From NCBI GenBank assembly GCA_030035585.1, contig CM057461.1, forward strand, positions 170,077,624-170,141,623: a DNA stretch of 64,000 nt. Direction: 5' to 3'. Position numbers and translations under genes: made by a program. Origin of the DNA: Dugong dugon. Taxonomy: Eukaryota > Chordata > Mammalia > Sirenia > Dugongidae. Of the stretch, positions 1 through 9,286 are shown in pieces. Below the pieces are notes generated by a model, which saw nothing but the letters and a program-made list of their open reading frames with translations, had not been told where the DNA came from and searched no databases. Numbering within the stretch: the first letter of the stretch is position 1; each line of letters opens with the position of its first letter.

Positions 1-600
1 TACAGCGAAAATGAATTTTTAATTCAAAAATTTATACACAAATTATTTCATTACATTGGGTGCAATCCCTGCAATGTGTCAACATTTGCCTTTCCACCCT
101 GGGTTCTCTGTGTCCATGTGTCCAGTTTTCCTGTCCCTTCCTACCTTCTTTCATCTTTGCTTTGGGGCAGGTATTGCCCATTTGGTCTCATATACTTATT
201 GAGCTAAGAAGCATGTTCCTCATGAGTGTTTTCATTTGTTTTATAGGCCTGTCTAATCTTTGGCTGAAAGGTGGACTTCGGAAGTGGCTTCAGTTCTGAG
301 TTAGTAGGGTGTCCAGAGGCCATAGTCTCAGGGGTTCTTCCAGTCTCTGTCAGACCAGTAAGTCTGTTCTTTTTTTGTGAATCTGAATTTTTTTTTACAT
401 TTTTCTCCAGCTCTGTCCAGGACCCTCCATTGTGATCCCTGGTGGTGGTAGCCGGGCACCATCTAGTTCTCGGGCTCAGGCTGGTGGACGCTGTGGTTCA
501 TGTGGTCCATTAGTCCTTTGAATTAATATTTTCCTTGTGTCTTTGGTTTTCTTCATTCTCCCTTCCCCCAAATGTGATGGGACCAATAGATGTAAATTTC
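1..600 (-). mobile_element. L1 LINE 3' UTR, antisense, cut by window edge
   Basis: This is the 3' untranslated part of an L1 on the minus strand; its 3' end lies outside the window. It aligns block by block with 27440-28080 in the larger L1 of this window: AATTTATACACA, GCAATGTGTCAACA, TAGGCCTGTCTAATCTTTGGCTGAAAGGT without long gaps, then CAGACCAGT and the GGTAGCC.GGCACCATCTAGTTC block. The match fades near the GATGGGACCAATAG motif. No coding part of L1 is included. Confidence 0.85.
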
Positions 601-604
601 ATCC

Positions 605-890
605 TCTTTAGGCCCCTGTTTGGACAAGGTCCTGCTGATGCTTGAACCTCAGCTTTCCCCTCCTCTAATATTTCAAAGCCCTGCTTGCCTCCCATTGTCA
701 ACATAGTTCTTGCTCCATGGGACATGTCACGTGGCTGGTATCCTGATTTGGAAGCCATTTATAAAGCACTCACACTATGCTTGAAACCCATTTACAAGAC
801 TCACATGGTGGTCTGTGAATCCAATGATTTAGACACGTGGAAATCGTTTACAAACCAGTAGACAGAAGTGGACAGCACTTAACAAAGTCT
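605..890. other. unassigned unique-looking sequence
   Basis: I recognise no gene, repeat or RNA here. It separates the L1 3' UTR from the next SINE. Confidence 0.4.
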
Positions 891-892
891 CA

Positions 893-1050
893 AGGAGCCC
901 TGATGGCTCAATGGTTAAGCATTTGGCTACTAGCTGAAAGGTTGATAGTTCAAACCCATCCAGCAGCTCTGTGGGAGAAAGACCTGGCGATCTACTTCCT
1001 TAAGGATTACAGCCAAGAAGACTCTATGGGGCAGTTCTACTCTGAACTGA
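893..1050 (+). mobile_element. AfroSINE (tRNA-derived SINE), 3' end lost
   Basis: The head reads AGGAGCCCTGATGGCTCAAT followed by GGTTAAGCATTTGGCTACTA, which is the degenerate tRNA-like part with A-box and B-box-like segments (GTTCAAACCCATC). The body GGGAGAAAGACCTGGCGATC and GGGGCAGTTCTACTCTG follow. The usual tail (GGGTCGCTATGAGTC...) is missing: similarity stops after TCTGAACTGATAGG. No flanking duplication was recognised. Confidence 0.85.
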
Positions 1051-1129
1051 TAGGCGGGCCTGTATAAGATAGTTCTTGAGGACTCTCAGGAATATACTTG
1101 GATAAACAGGGCAAGGGGATGGAGGGGAA

Positions 1130-1580
1130 ATTTTGCAAACTCCTGTGAGGGCTGGTGGATATGTGAGTACCAAATACAATGGGACATTATTCTTGCTCAG
1201 TATATTGTACTGTGTTGGCTTGAGTTTTGCTGGGATGCTGGAAACTATAGCCAGAAGCTATGCCATGGGTATTTCAGGGTCACCCATGGTGGACAGGTTT
1301 CAGTGGAGCTTCCAGACTAAGACAGAGTAGAAAGAAAGGCCTGATGATCTACTTCCAAAAATTAGCTAATGAAAACCCTGTGGATCCCAACAGAATATTG
1401 TCCAATACAGTGCTAGAAAATGAGCCTCCTTGGTTGGAAGGCATGCAAAATACACCATGGCCTCAATAATGGACTCAAGCATACCAATGATTGTGAAGAT
1501 GGTATGGGCCCTGGCAATGTATTGTTCTGTTGTACGTGGGTCACTATGAGTCGGAGCGAGCTCAACAGCAACTAACACAA
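1130..1580 (+). mobile_element. RTE-derived composite non-autonomous element
   Basis: The first half carries CAGGTTTCAGTGGAGCTTCC, the AGACTAAGACAGAGTAGAAA block and a GATCTACTTCCAAAAATTAG block. The second half (from about 1455) matches the RTE 3' end seen at 29800-29935: CAATAATGGACTCAAGCATA, then GTGAAGATGGTATGGGCCC..GCAATGTATTGTTCTGTTGTACGTGGGTCACTATGAGTCGGA and CAGCAACTAACA. I infer an internally deleted RTE copy (5' region joined to 3' end) that became a SINE-like family, comparable in principle to bovine Bov-A derived from BovB. The upstream limit, about 1130, is uncertain. A related copy with a tRNA-like head is at 7617-7951. Confidence 0.65.
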
Positions 1581-2844
1581 CATTCTTACTGATCTGCTGG
1601 TACAGCTTGGTGATCTTTTATTTACACCAGAGTCCCAAATATTCTAGGCCATTTGTAAGGGCTTCAGGAGGTATCTGATCTTCCAGAACTAGTCCTGCTA
1701 CCCTGCTCTTGTCCTAGTGATCAGAAGTCAGTAATCCGGGCATCTTTTAGAACTTGAACCTCTTGTTATTACAGAGAAGTGGGCTCTCCTCACACAATTC
1801 ATAACAGTGGCCCCTTCACCCCATCACGAAGGCTACCTCTTCTGCTATCCGAAGCCCTCTTTTGCCCCAACAAAGATGATGGGAAGACTTTACTCCACAC
1901 ATGCACCCAACCTGAGCCTTGTCATCAGACATAGTCAAACGTCACCTTTATCATACTTTATTGAACTCTATCGTACTCTAAGTAAACCTTACTATGATTA
2001 ACGTTTCATGTTTTTAATCATCCCGGACATGCCTCTGGTTTCCTCCCCAATCCTGCCAGCTTGGTGAAACTGGGCAGGTCCCGACACTTGGGGTGGTGCG
2101 TGGTGAATCACCACCAAGGGGATCTGTGAGCTGCACTCACATGTCCCAGACAGCCTCGTGGAAGCCAACTCTGACCCCGACTGAATTTTTCATCCATGAC
2201 TGGTGCCTTCAAGAATGTGTCTGTGGGAAGCAAGAACATTTCAAATGCAGTGGGACAGAGTCACTGATTTTTTTTCTTTCTCTGCTGGATTGTAAGAGGG
2301 CCATCAAGGCTGGCCGACTACACAAGTTGGCATAAACCTACCTGAATCCCACCGCTGAGTAGTTTAAATCTGTGTTCCAGATTCTGTTTTCTCAAGGTAT
2401 GGAAAGGAACAAGGCTCCAGTGGAAATATCATGTAGCTATGGCCTAGAAGTATTTTTCTTTAATGGATGAAATGTAGAATGAATTTGAATATTTTAAGCT
2501 GGTGAAGTAGGTTGCTGAGTGAAATGTTTGGGGAAAGGAGACATGCCATTCAAGTGATTCCCAAGGACTCTTAACTGAGCTAAATATTTGTCAAGCTAAA
2601 TCACTACATCCACTCTCAACTGCCTGGAATCAATATGTTCAAGTCAAATGCAGTTACATATATCTAAGTGTGGGGAAGAACATCTTAAAGCTGGACTGGT
2701 AATCGGGAAGGTAAGAAAATAATTGGACAGAGAGCCATGACGGGCAAGTTCTTTTCCAGTAGGTGTGTGACTTGGAACAAATTTAATCCCCCTGGAGTTA
2801 GCTTCTAAATTCTGGGATTCTATGGCATGCGTCAGATCATCTAT
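1581..2844. other. unassigned sequence, no gene seen
   Basis: Only short open frames with no recognisable domain occur here. I see no clear interspersed repeat. Confidence 0.4.
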
Positions 2845-3000
2845 GTTGTTTGTTAGTTGCCGTCGAGTCAGCTTCAACTTATGTTGACCTTATTATAACA
2901 GAACAAAACGCTGCCTAATCCTGCTCTATCTTCATGATCATAGGTACATTTGAGTCCATTGTTGCGGCTGTCATGTTAATCCATCCCGTTGACGGTTTCC
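2845..3000 (-). mobile_element. RTE (BovB-type) LINE 3' end fragment
   Basis: Read on the plus strand it begins GTTAGTTGCCGTCGAGTCAG and continues through AACAGAACAAAACG, ATCTTCATGATCATAGG and GAGTCCATTGTTGCGGCTGTC to AATCCATCCCGTTGA. This matches the 3' terminal part of the longer antisense RTE copies at 24541-24690 and 36060-36190. It is strongly 5'-truncated and old. Confidence 0.75.
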
Positions 3001-3673
3001 ATATTTTGTAATTAACTGTCAAATACCTAGGGAAGCTTGTGTATTTTTTGAGGAAGGTAAGAAACTTTATCTTTTATATTTTAGCCTTGCGTTTCTCATA
3101 TTGTGAATATACTACTGTGCACAGAAGGCAAGTAAAAGCTGAGCATGTTGTTCTCTCCACTTTTTAAGGAGTTCCCCTAAGAGGCCTTTCCATTCTGAGT
3201 CATTTGAGTGCTATTCCAAAAAAAAAAAAAGCACTTTGATTTAATACTGTTTTTCACCAGATGCCTGTAAGTTGGGAGAGTCTGGTGCTAAAAGTATCCC
3301 TGATGTTTGCTACTTTCTGAAGGTGGGTCCCTAAGAGGCCTTAGCACCTGTATTAGGGCTTGCCCTGCACACATGGCATCATCAGCTGGCTCTGGGGAAG
3401 AGCGGCAGGATCAGGGAGGACCCGGATGTTCCATTTTCCCATTGGCCACAGATGAGTCTGCACAGTTGTGTGGGCAGCAGTGTACCCAGGGGCCAGTTCC
3501 CACCACTCCCCAAACAGTCACCAAAGCAGTGCAGCTGAGGACATGCTGAATCTTGTGGCCAGCCTGTTCTATGAACTGATGAAAAGGCACTTCTGGGCCT
3601 CACATGCTCTCTGCCCTCATCTGGTAAGGGGAATGTGGCAATGAGAAATAACCATTTTTGTTGTCATCTTTAA
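3001..3673. other. unassigned sequence with a short poly-A run
   Basis: No gene is recognised. There is an A-homopolymer near 3218-3231. The open frames on both strands at 3307-3603 overlap each other and show no domain. Confidence 0.4.
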
Positions 3674-4215
3674 TGTAGTAGATTGGCTGCAAAAGTGTTC
3701 CCAATTCTTTACCACTCCCTGTGTCCACACCCTTCCATTCCCTCCCAACAGTAAGTGACGTCTAGTTTCCCAACCCTTAAATCTAGGCTGATCTTGTGAT
3801 TCACTTTGACCAGTGGAATATAGTGGAAGTGGCAGTGTTCCAGTTCTAAGCCTCAGCCTCAAGAGACCTTGAGCACTTCAGCTTTCTCTCTCTTGGACCC
3901 CCATGATTACCATGTGAACAAGCTTGGGCTGCTGGAAGATAGAGACACATGGCCCAGTCCCCTTGTCGGTCTAGCTGACAGCCAGACTACTGCCAGGCAT
4001 ATGAGCGAGGCCCTCCTAGAATAGGCAGTCCTTAGCCAACCCATCAGCTAACCACAGAGGCACAAGTGAGCCAAACCAAGATCAGCCAAACCAGGAGGAC
4101 ATCCGCAGAACTGCCCAGCTGACCCAAGACTTGTGAGCAATAATAAATGCTTATTGTCTTAGGTCACTAAGTTTTGGGTGACTTGTTATACGGCAATAAA
4201 CAACTGATACACAAA
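3674..4215 (+). mobile_element. MLT1-like LTR (ERVL-MaLR)
   Basis: It has the MLT1 order of blocks: GACCAGTGGAATATAG, CTTCAGCTTTCTCTCTCTTG, GACAGCCAG..TGCCAGGCATATGAG, CCGCAGAACTGCCCAGCTGA, and an end with CAATAATAAATGCTTATTGT, CACTAAGTTTTGGG and CAATAAACAACTGATACAC. The AATAAA near the end is the LTR polyadenylation region. No internal retroviral sequence is attached, so it behaves as a solo LTR. The subfamily is not assigned. Confidence 0.8.
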
Positions 4216-4254
4216 CTCTTTTAAGGGAGAGGGCATGTACATCACAAAGTTGGT

Positions 4255-5700
4255 ATAATACTAAACTTCAGGCATTCACATATTCATTTATTACACTGAT
4301 ATTGATTGAACTCCTGCTATAGGCACTAACAGGCATTGTTCCAGACCCTAGGGATACTTTGTCCCTGCTGTCTTAGAATTTACAATCTAATAGGCGGAGA
4401 TAATCCACAAATAAATAAATGAGTAAATAAATAAGAAAACTATCAGCCAGTAGTAAGTAATATGTAAAACAAAAACCAAACCCATTGCTGTCTAGTTGAT
4501 TCCAACTCATAGCAACCCTATAGGACAGAGTAGAACTGCCCAATAGAATTGCTCTCTATGTAAGTAATATATAGACCACTTAAAAGGGCATATGATAGAG
4601 AGTAACTGTGCAATTACTTTAGGTTTGGTGGCCAGGGAATCCTCATGGGGGGAAACAACATTAAAGTGGGATCTGAGTGTCAGTGTAGAGTAAGCCATGT
4701 AAAGACTGGGAAAGAGCACTCTAAGCAGAGGGACTAGCAAGTGCAAAGTCCCTGAGGCTGCAATATAGTATGTCTGCAGAAAAGAGAGAAGACTGTGTGG
4801 CTAGAGCACTCTGGAAAGGGAAAAAGAGGCACCATACAGAGCATGTAGGGTTTATAAGCTGGAGTGATTTGGATGTTATGCTAAATGCAATAAGCAAGCT
4901 ATCATCATTTTTGAAGCAGGATAGTAACATAATCTGATCAATATTTAAATGGATCCCTTTGGCTGTTGCTTGTAGAGTGATTATTAAAGGGCAAGGGTGG
5001 GTAAAGGAAAATCAGGAAGCTTCTGCAATAGTCCATACAAAGCCAGGATTATAGCAATGGAAATTAAGAGAAGCATGTGTTAGACAAAGAACCACCAGGA
5101 CCCAGGATATATTGCATGTGAGAGTTCAAGAAGAGAGAGGAACTGAAGGTAAGTTCTAGATATTTGTTAAGTAACTGGGTGAACTGACATGGAAAAGACT
5201 AGGAGAGGAGCAAGTTTGGGGCCTTGGGTAACTCAAATCTGAGATGCCTGTTAGGACAGAGAGAAATGTGGATGACTGTGGGCCTGGAGTTCTGGGAAGG
5301 AATCAGGATTGGGGGAATAGGTGTGGGGGTTATTGGCATGAAGATGATATGTAAGCCTTGGACTGGATGAAGTCAGCTGAGAACAGTGAGCCCAGAGCCC
5401 AGGACAGAGCCCTGGGGCATGCCAACCTTTATGGATTGAGCAGTTGAGAAGGAGCCGGCAAAGGAGACTGACAGGGAGCAGTCAGTGGAGTAAGTAGTGA
5501 ATAAAGACAAGTGTGTGGTATCACCAGAAGCCAGGGAGCAGAGTGGGCAAAAAGGAGATTGTGGTCAATGGTAGTGAATGCCGCCAATAGATCATGGAAG
5601 ACAAGAACCTTCCTGCAATCACTGGATTTGGTAAACCATTGGATAGGGCATTGTTGCACAACCTCACCCAAGGACAAGTTCATTGTCTGGGGCAGGGATA
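4255..5700 (-). mobile_element. L2 LINE, antisense, with reverse-transcriptase remnant
   Basis: This is a long ancient L2 copy read backwards: ATTCATTTATTACACTGATA, the TATAGGCACTAACAGGCATTGTTCC block, AGAGCACTCTAAGCAGAGGG, GCAAGTGCAAAGTCCCTGAG, GGAGCAAGTTTGGGG and GAGCCCTGGGGCATGCCAAC all follow L2 order. Translated on the minus strand, 5429-5683 contains VLVFHDLLAAFTTIDHNLL, corresponding to the L2 motif with FDTVDHSLL. The first aspartate of the AFD-type motif is replaced (AFT). The frame is open only about 84 codons and is a fossil. A SINE fragment is inserted at 4467-4559. Confidence 0.85.
4467..4559 (-). mobile_element. AfroSINE 3' fragment inserted in L2, with target duplication
   Basis: The antisense tail reads AAACCAAACCCATTGCTGTC, GATTCCAACTCATAGCAACC, CTATAGGACAGAGTAGAACT. 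The flanks are GTAAGTAATATGTA (4453-4466) and GTAAGTAATATATA (4560-4573), 13 of 14 identical, so the truncated copy of about 93 bp is a complete insertion event. Confidence 0.85.
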
Positions 5701-7160
5701 GGGGGAGCAGTGTGTTTGACTTTGCTATTTACTATTAATTAAGGCTGAGCCTCTGAAGTTACATGTTGATTTGCAGACCTTTTCTGAGACCAATGCAGAT
5801 AGCTTCTGAGCAGTAGAAAAGGACCCCAAAGATTACGGTTTTCTTGTCCTGTAGGACATTAATCAGTTTTGTCTCTTAACCTGCTATTCCTGGCAGGCCT
5901 TTTGCCTACCTCAGGGCAACAATAACTCTCAAAGCAAAAAAATAGCTTCTCTCTGTGACCACTCTCCACCATCTCATCCTCCTATTGACAGACATGAAGT
6001 ATTATATTCAACATTCTCAAGACTGAGGTTTCTCTGGGTTGGGGTTCTGTTTGCTCTTCAGTCATTATGAGGTAGAATGCTGCTGCTGAGGACAGGCCCC
6101 CTAACTTCTCATCTGTTGGCTGTGGGACCCCTCCTGATGGCCTGTCGTATCCCTCCGGTTGGAACTAGTCATACCCTGAACCATGTTTGAGGGTCTCATC
6201 TCCCAACACCTCACCTTTAAGATCTTTTAAGTGTTTATTGTTGTGGAATTTTTCAGCTGCTTTATATTCATTCCACACATCTGTGATGCCTCTATGGCTG
6301 GATGCTGGGATGAGTTTTGTCAGCTTGGCCTGAAATGCAATCTGTGTCTAAAAGTCAAGATTACAATACCTGGCTCTGATATCTGGGAATTCCCATGTGA
6401 CTTTTTGACCCCTAAAAGCACATGACTTTTAGCCTGCACTTCTGACCTTAAAGCTTGTGTGTGAGTAATTATAGAAATTGGCACTTTCAGTAGCTCGTCT
6501 GAGTCCTCTCGCAAAGGAGAGCATTCAACAGCCATTCCAAAAGAACCTAGAACAACCCACTTGATAGCCGGAGTGTAATTCTGTGTTCTGCGACACAGGC
6601 AGGTGTTAAGAGAGAGAGAGAACTGAAAACCTAACCTCATCTGACCTGAGCAAAAGGCCACTCTTTAATCATTAGGGGTTTTTTGTTGTTGTTTTTCAAC
6701 TTTTAAAGGCTTTCGTAATTACTCTGAGTTTAACTCTGAAACTATTCCGCTACCACCTTCTGCTGTAAGGAACTCATATTTACTTGGCCTGTGAAAGGAA
6801 ATTATCACAGAAGTAAAATCAGATTTTAGTTGAAGTCAAGACACATATTAAATCTGATGTTTCACGGATGAATATAAGCCCCTCCCCCGCGACAGACTTC
6901 TCCTGGCCTGGTGCAGACACTTAATAAATGCTTTTGATGGAGGTCCCTCTGTCTTAAAAGGAAATTAGATTGTTCTGACATCCTTCCTCATCACTAAACT
7001 GCTGGTTATTATCCAGCAGCCTGTGACTCTCTAGGTGTTTGCAAATTGATTGTTTAATGTTTTGTATTCCTCAGTGTTCACATTTCTAGGGTAGGCAGCC
7101 AGGTTACAATTCTCAGCTTAGGCCGTACGTTTGCCCTTTGCTGGCCTTTAGCTATTTCAT
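5701..7160. other. unassigned sequence, includes an open frame at 6320-6661
   Basis: I recognise no repeat family. On the minus strand 6320-6661 is open for 113 codons, but it has no signal peptide, domain or low-complexity pattern that I recognise. The plus strand is also open across part of it, so I do not call a gene. Confidence 0.35.
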
Positions 7161-7166
7161 TGAAAT

Positions 7167-7200
<34 letters not shown>
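7167..7200. repeat. (CA)n microsatellite
   Basis: A run of CA dinucleotides follows ACACATA. It is a typical mammalian dinucleotide repeat, likely polymorphic in length. Confidence 0.95.
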
Positions 7201-7400
7201 ATTTTTGTTTCAGAACAAATTCCCAAGCTCTTCATTAATTTGCTTCTTTGTATTCATTGAGTAGTTAACATGTATGTGCTAGTATTGGTAGGCAAGACAG
7301 AGTAGATTTGTGTCCTTATCAAGGTTAACATCTAGTGATTGTAATTTCAGATTATAGTTAGGACTATGAATAACATTAACAGGTCCTATGAAGGAAAATA

Positions 7401-7602
7401 AGGAGCCCTGGTGGTGCAGTGGTTAAAGCTCTCAGCTGCTAACCAAAAGGTCGATGGTTCAAACCCACCAGCTGCTCTGTGGAAGAAAGATGTGGCAGTC
7501 TGCTTCTGTAAAGGTTACAGCCTTGGAAACCCAATGGGGCAGTTCAACTCTATCCTATAGGGTTGCTATGAGTTGGAATTGACTCCACAGCAATGGGTGG
7601 GT
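7401..7602 (+). mobile_element. AfroSINE, full length, first of two at one target
   Basis: This is a full-length copy: AGGAGCCCTGGTGGTGCAGT, GCTAACCAAAAGGTCGATGG, GAAAGATGTGGCAGTCTGCT, AAGGTTACAGCCTTGGAAAC, CCTATAGGGTTGCTATGAGT, GGAATTGACTCCACAGCAAT. It is flanked by TATGAAGGAAAATA (7387-7400) and TATGAAGGAGAATT (7603-7616). Confidence 0.95.
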
Positions 7603-7616
7603 TATGAAGGAGAATT

Positions 7617-7951
7617 GGGGCATCGGTGGTTCAGTAGTAGAATTCTCGCCTTTCATGTGGGAGACCCGGGTTTTTTACTCCTTATGTGCAGCCACTACCT
7701 ATCTGCCAGTGGAGGCTTGTATGTTGCTATGATGCTGAACAGGTTTCAGCGTAGCTTCCAGACTAAGACAGACTAGGAAGAAAGGCCTAGAGATCTACTT
7801 TCTAAAAGCAGCCAGTGAAACTCCTATGGATCACAATGGTCTGATTCACAACTGATCATGGAGATGAGGCAGGATCAGACAGCATTTCATGACACTGTGC
7901 ACGTAGTCTCCACGAGTTGGGAGCCGGCTTGACGGCTGCTAACAGCAACAA
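7617..7951 (+). mobile_element. tRNA-Gly-headed composite SINE with RTE-type tail
   Basis: The start, GCATCGGTGGTTCAGTAGTA followed by GAATTCTCGCCTTTCATGTG and GGAGACCCGGG, closely resembles the 5' two thirds of vertebrate tRNA-Gly(GCC). The B-box region is damaged (GGGTTTTTTACTCC). The body (GGAGGCTTGTATGTTGCTAT, CAGGTTTCAGCGTAGCTTCC) is the block seen at 1280-1340. The end (GATCAGACAGCATTTCATGA, ACGAGTTGGGAGCCGGCTTG, GCTAACAGCAACAA) matches the RTE 3' end. It lies between a second and a third copy of the same 14-bp target repeat (7603-7616 and 7952-7965). Confidence 0.8.
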
Positions 7952-8299
7952 TATGAAGGAAAATACATAGGAAGGCTTCTGTGAGTAGGAGAAGTTAAAG
8001 CTGAGACCTAAAGAATAAAAAAGGGAGGAAGCAGCCTTAAAGGGTAAGTGGAAGAAAGGGACAAATATGAAGGCCCTGGAGTGAGAAAGAGCTCAGTTTG
8101 GTTTAAGATCCAGCAAAAGGCAAATGGGAATAGACTTTGCAAAGAGGGTGAGATGAGGATGAGCAGTGGTCATATTACCTGGTGCCCTATAGAGAGGGCA
8201 ACACTATGTCCCAGTTTACCTAGAGTACTCCCGTTTAAACCTTTGTCCCTGGGTAATTATTTATAGGGCCTTCTTTTACTCTCAAAAGAGTCTTGGTTT

Positions 8300-8788
8300 A
8301 GACTGAGTCCAGCACAACTAGATGGTGCCCGGCTACCACTACCAACTGCTCTGACAGGGATCACAGTAGAGGGTCCTGGACAGAGCTGGAGAAAAATGTA
8401 GAACAAAATTCTAACTCACACCAAAAAAAAAAAAAAAAAAAAGACTGGTCTGACAGAGACTGGATAAACCCAGAGAGTATCACTCCTGGGCACTTTTTTA
8501 GCTCAGTACTGAAGTCACTTCTGAGGTTCACCCTCCAGCCAAAGATTAGACAGGCCTATAAAACAAAATGTGACTAAATGGGCACAACAGCCCAGGGACA
8601 AGGACGAGAAGGCAGGAAGGGACAAGAAAGCTGGTAATAGGGAACCCAAGGTCAAGAAGGGGAGAGTGTTGACATGTTGTGGGGTTGGTAGCCAATGTCA
8701 CAAAACAATATGTGTGCTAATTATTTAATGAAAAGCTAGCTTGTTCTATAAACCTTCATCTAAAGTACAATAAAATAAATAAATAAAG
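8300..8788 (+). mobile_element. L1 3' UTR, 5'-truncated, with 13-bp target duplication
   Basis: Sense copy of the same L1 3' UTR family as 1-600 and 27440-28080: CTAGATGGTGCCCGGCTACC, AGAGACTGGATAAACCCAGA, CAAAGATTAGACAGGCCTAT, and the end AATAAAATAAATAAATAAA. The direct repeat AGAGTCTTGGTTT occurs at 8287-8299 and 8789-8801, exact over 13 bp. Only about 490 bp of the 3' end was inserted. An internal A19-20 run sits near 8423. Confidence 0.92.
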
Positions 8789-9100
8789 AGAGTCTTGGTT
8801 TGCACAATAAATTGTATGGTCACCTGACTTAAAGGCCATGTCAAAGAATTGGTATTTTATAATATGTGAGATGGAAATCACTGAAGGGTTTTGAGCAGAG
8901 ATGTGACAGGACTAGATAGATGTCTTCAGATTGCTCAGCCTGTAGTCTGAAGGAGGCCAAGTGTGGAAGGGGATAGAGCTGTAGCAAGGCTATTATAGTG
9001 GCCCAGGCAAAATATGATGGCTAACAGAGTACCACACTTAGAAAATATGTTCAGCAACATTCTACCATCTTCTTCCCTTTCAAATTCCCCTTCAGGACTG

Positions 9101-9278
9101 AGGAGCCCTGGTGGCACAGTGGTTAAGAGCTTGGCTGCTAACTAAAAGGTCAGCTGTTTGAGTCCACCAGCCGCTCCTTGGAAACCCTATGGGGCAGTTC
9201 TACTCTGTCCTATAGGGCTGCTATGAGTCAGAACCTACTCAATGGCAACTGGTTTGGTTTTTTGTTTTTGTTTTTTTC
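9101..9278 (+). mobile_element. AfroSINE, short-body variant
   Basis: The head AGGAGCCCTGGTGGCACAGT and tail CTATAGGGCTGCTATGAGTC, CAACTGGTTTGGTTTTTTG are present. The central segment carrying AGACCTGG.GATCTGCTTCCGTAAAG is missing, so CCGCTCCTTGGAAACCCTAT joins directly. The flanking CAGGACTG is at 9093-9100 and 9279-9286. The same deletion is seen at 37663, 55541 and 60853. Confidence 0.9.
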
Positions 9279-9286
9279 CAGGACTG

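Larger units (their letters stand above)
7255..9010 (-). mobile_element. L2 LINE, antisense, interrupted by SINEs and an L1
   Basis: L2 blocks appear in three pieces. 7255-7400 carries the CATTGAGTAGTTAACATGTATG start of the 3' region. 7952-8299 has GAGACCTAAAGAATAAAAAA, GGCCCTGGAGTGAGAAAGAG. 8789-9010 has GAAATCACTGAAGGGTTTTG, AGCAGAGATGTGACAGGACT and GGCTATTATAGTGGCCCAGG. Their order is colinear, so the SINEs (7401-7951) and the L1 end (8300-8788) inserted later. Confidence 0.75.

Noticed and set aside
6320-6661. 113-codon minus-strand frame
   Set aside because: No domain or family resemblance was seen, and an overlapping plus-strand frame exists. Treated as chance.
7618-7670. Possible functional tRNA-Gly gene
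   Set aside because: Only the 5' two thirds match. The B-box and acceptor 3' strand are destroyed, and the sequence continues into a SINE body.
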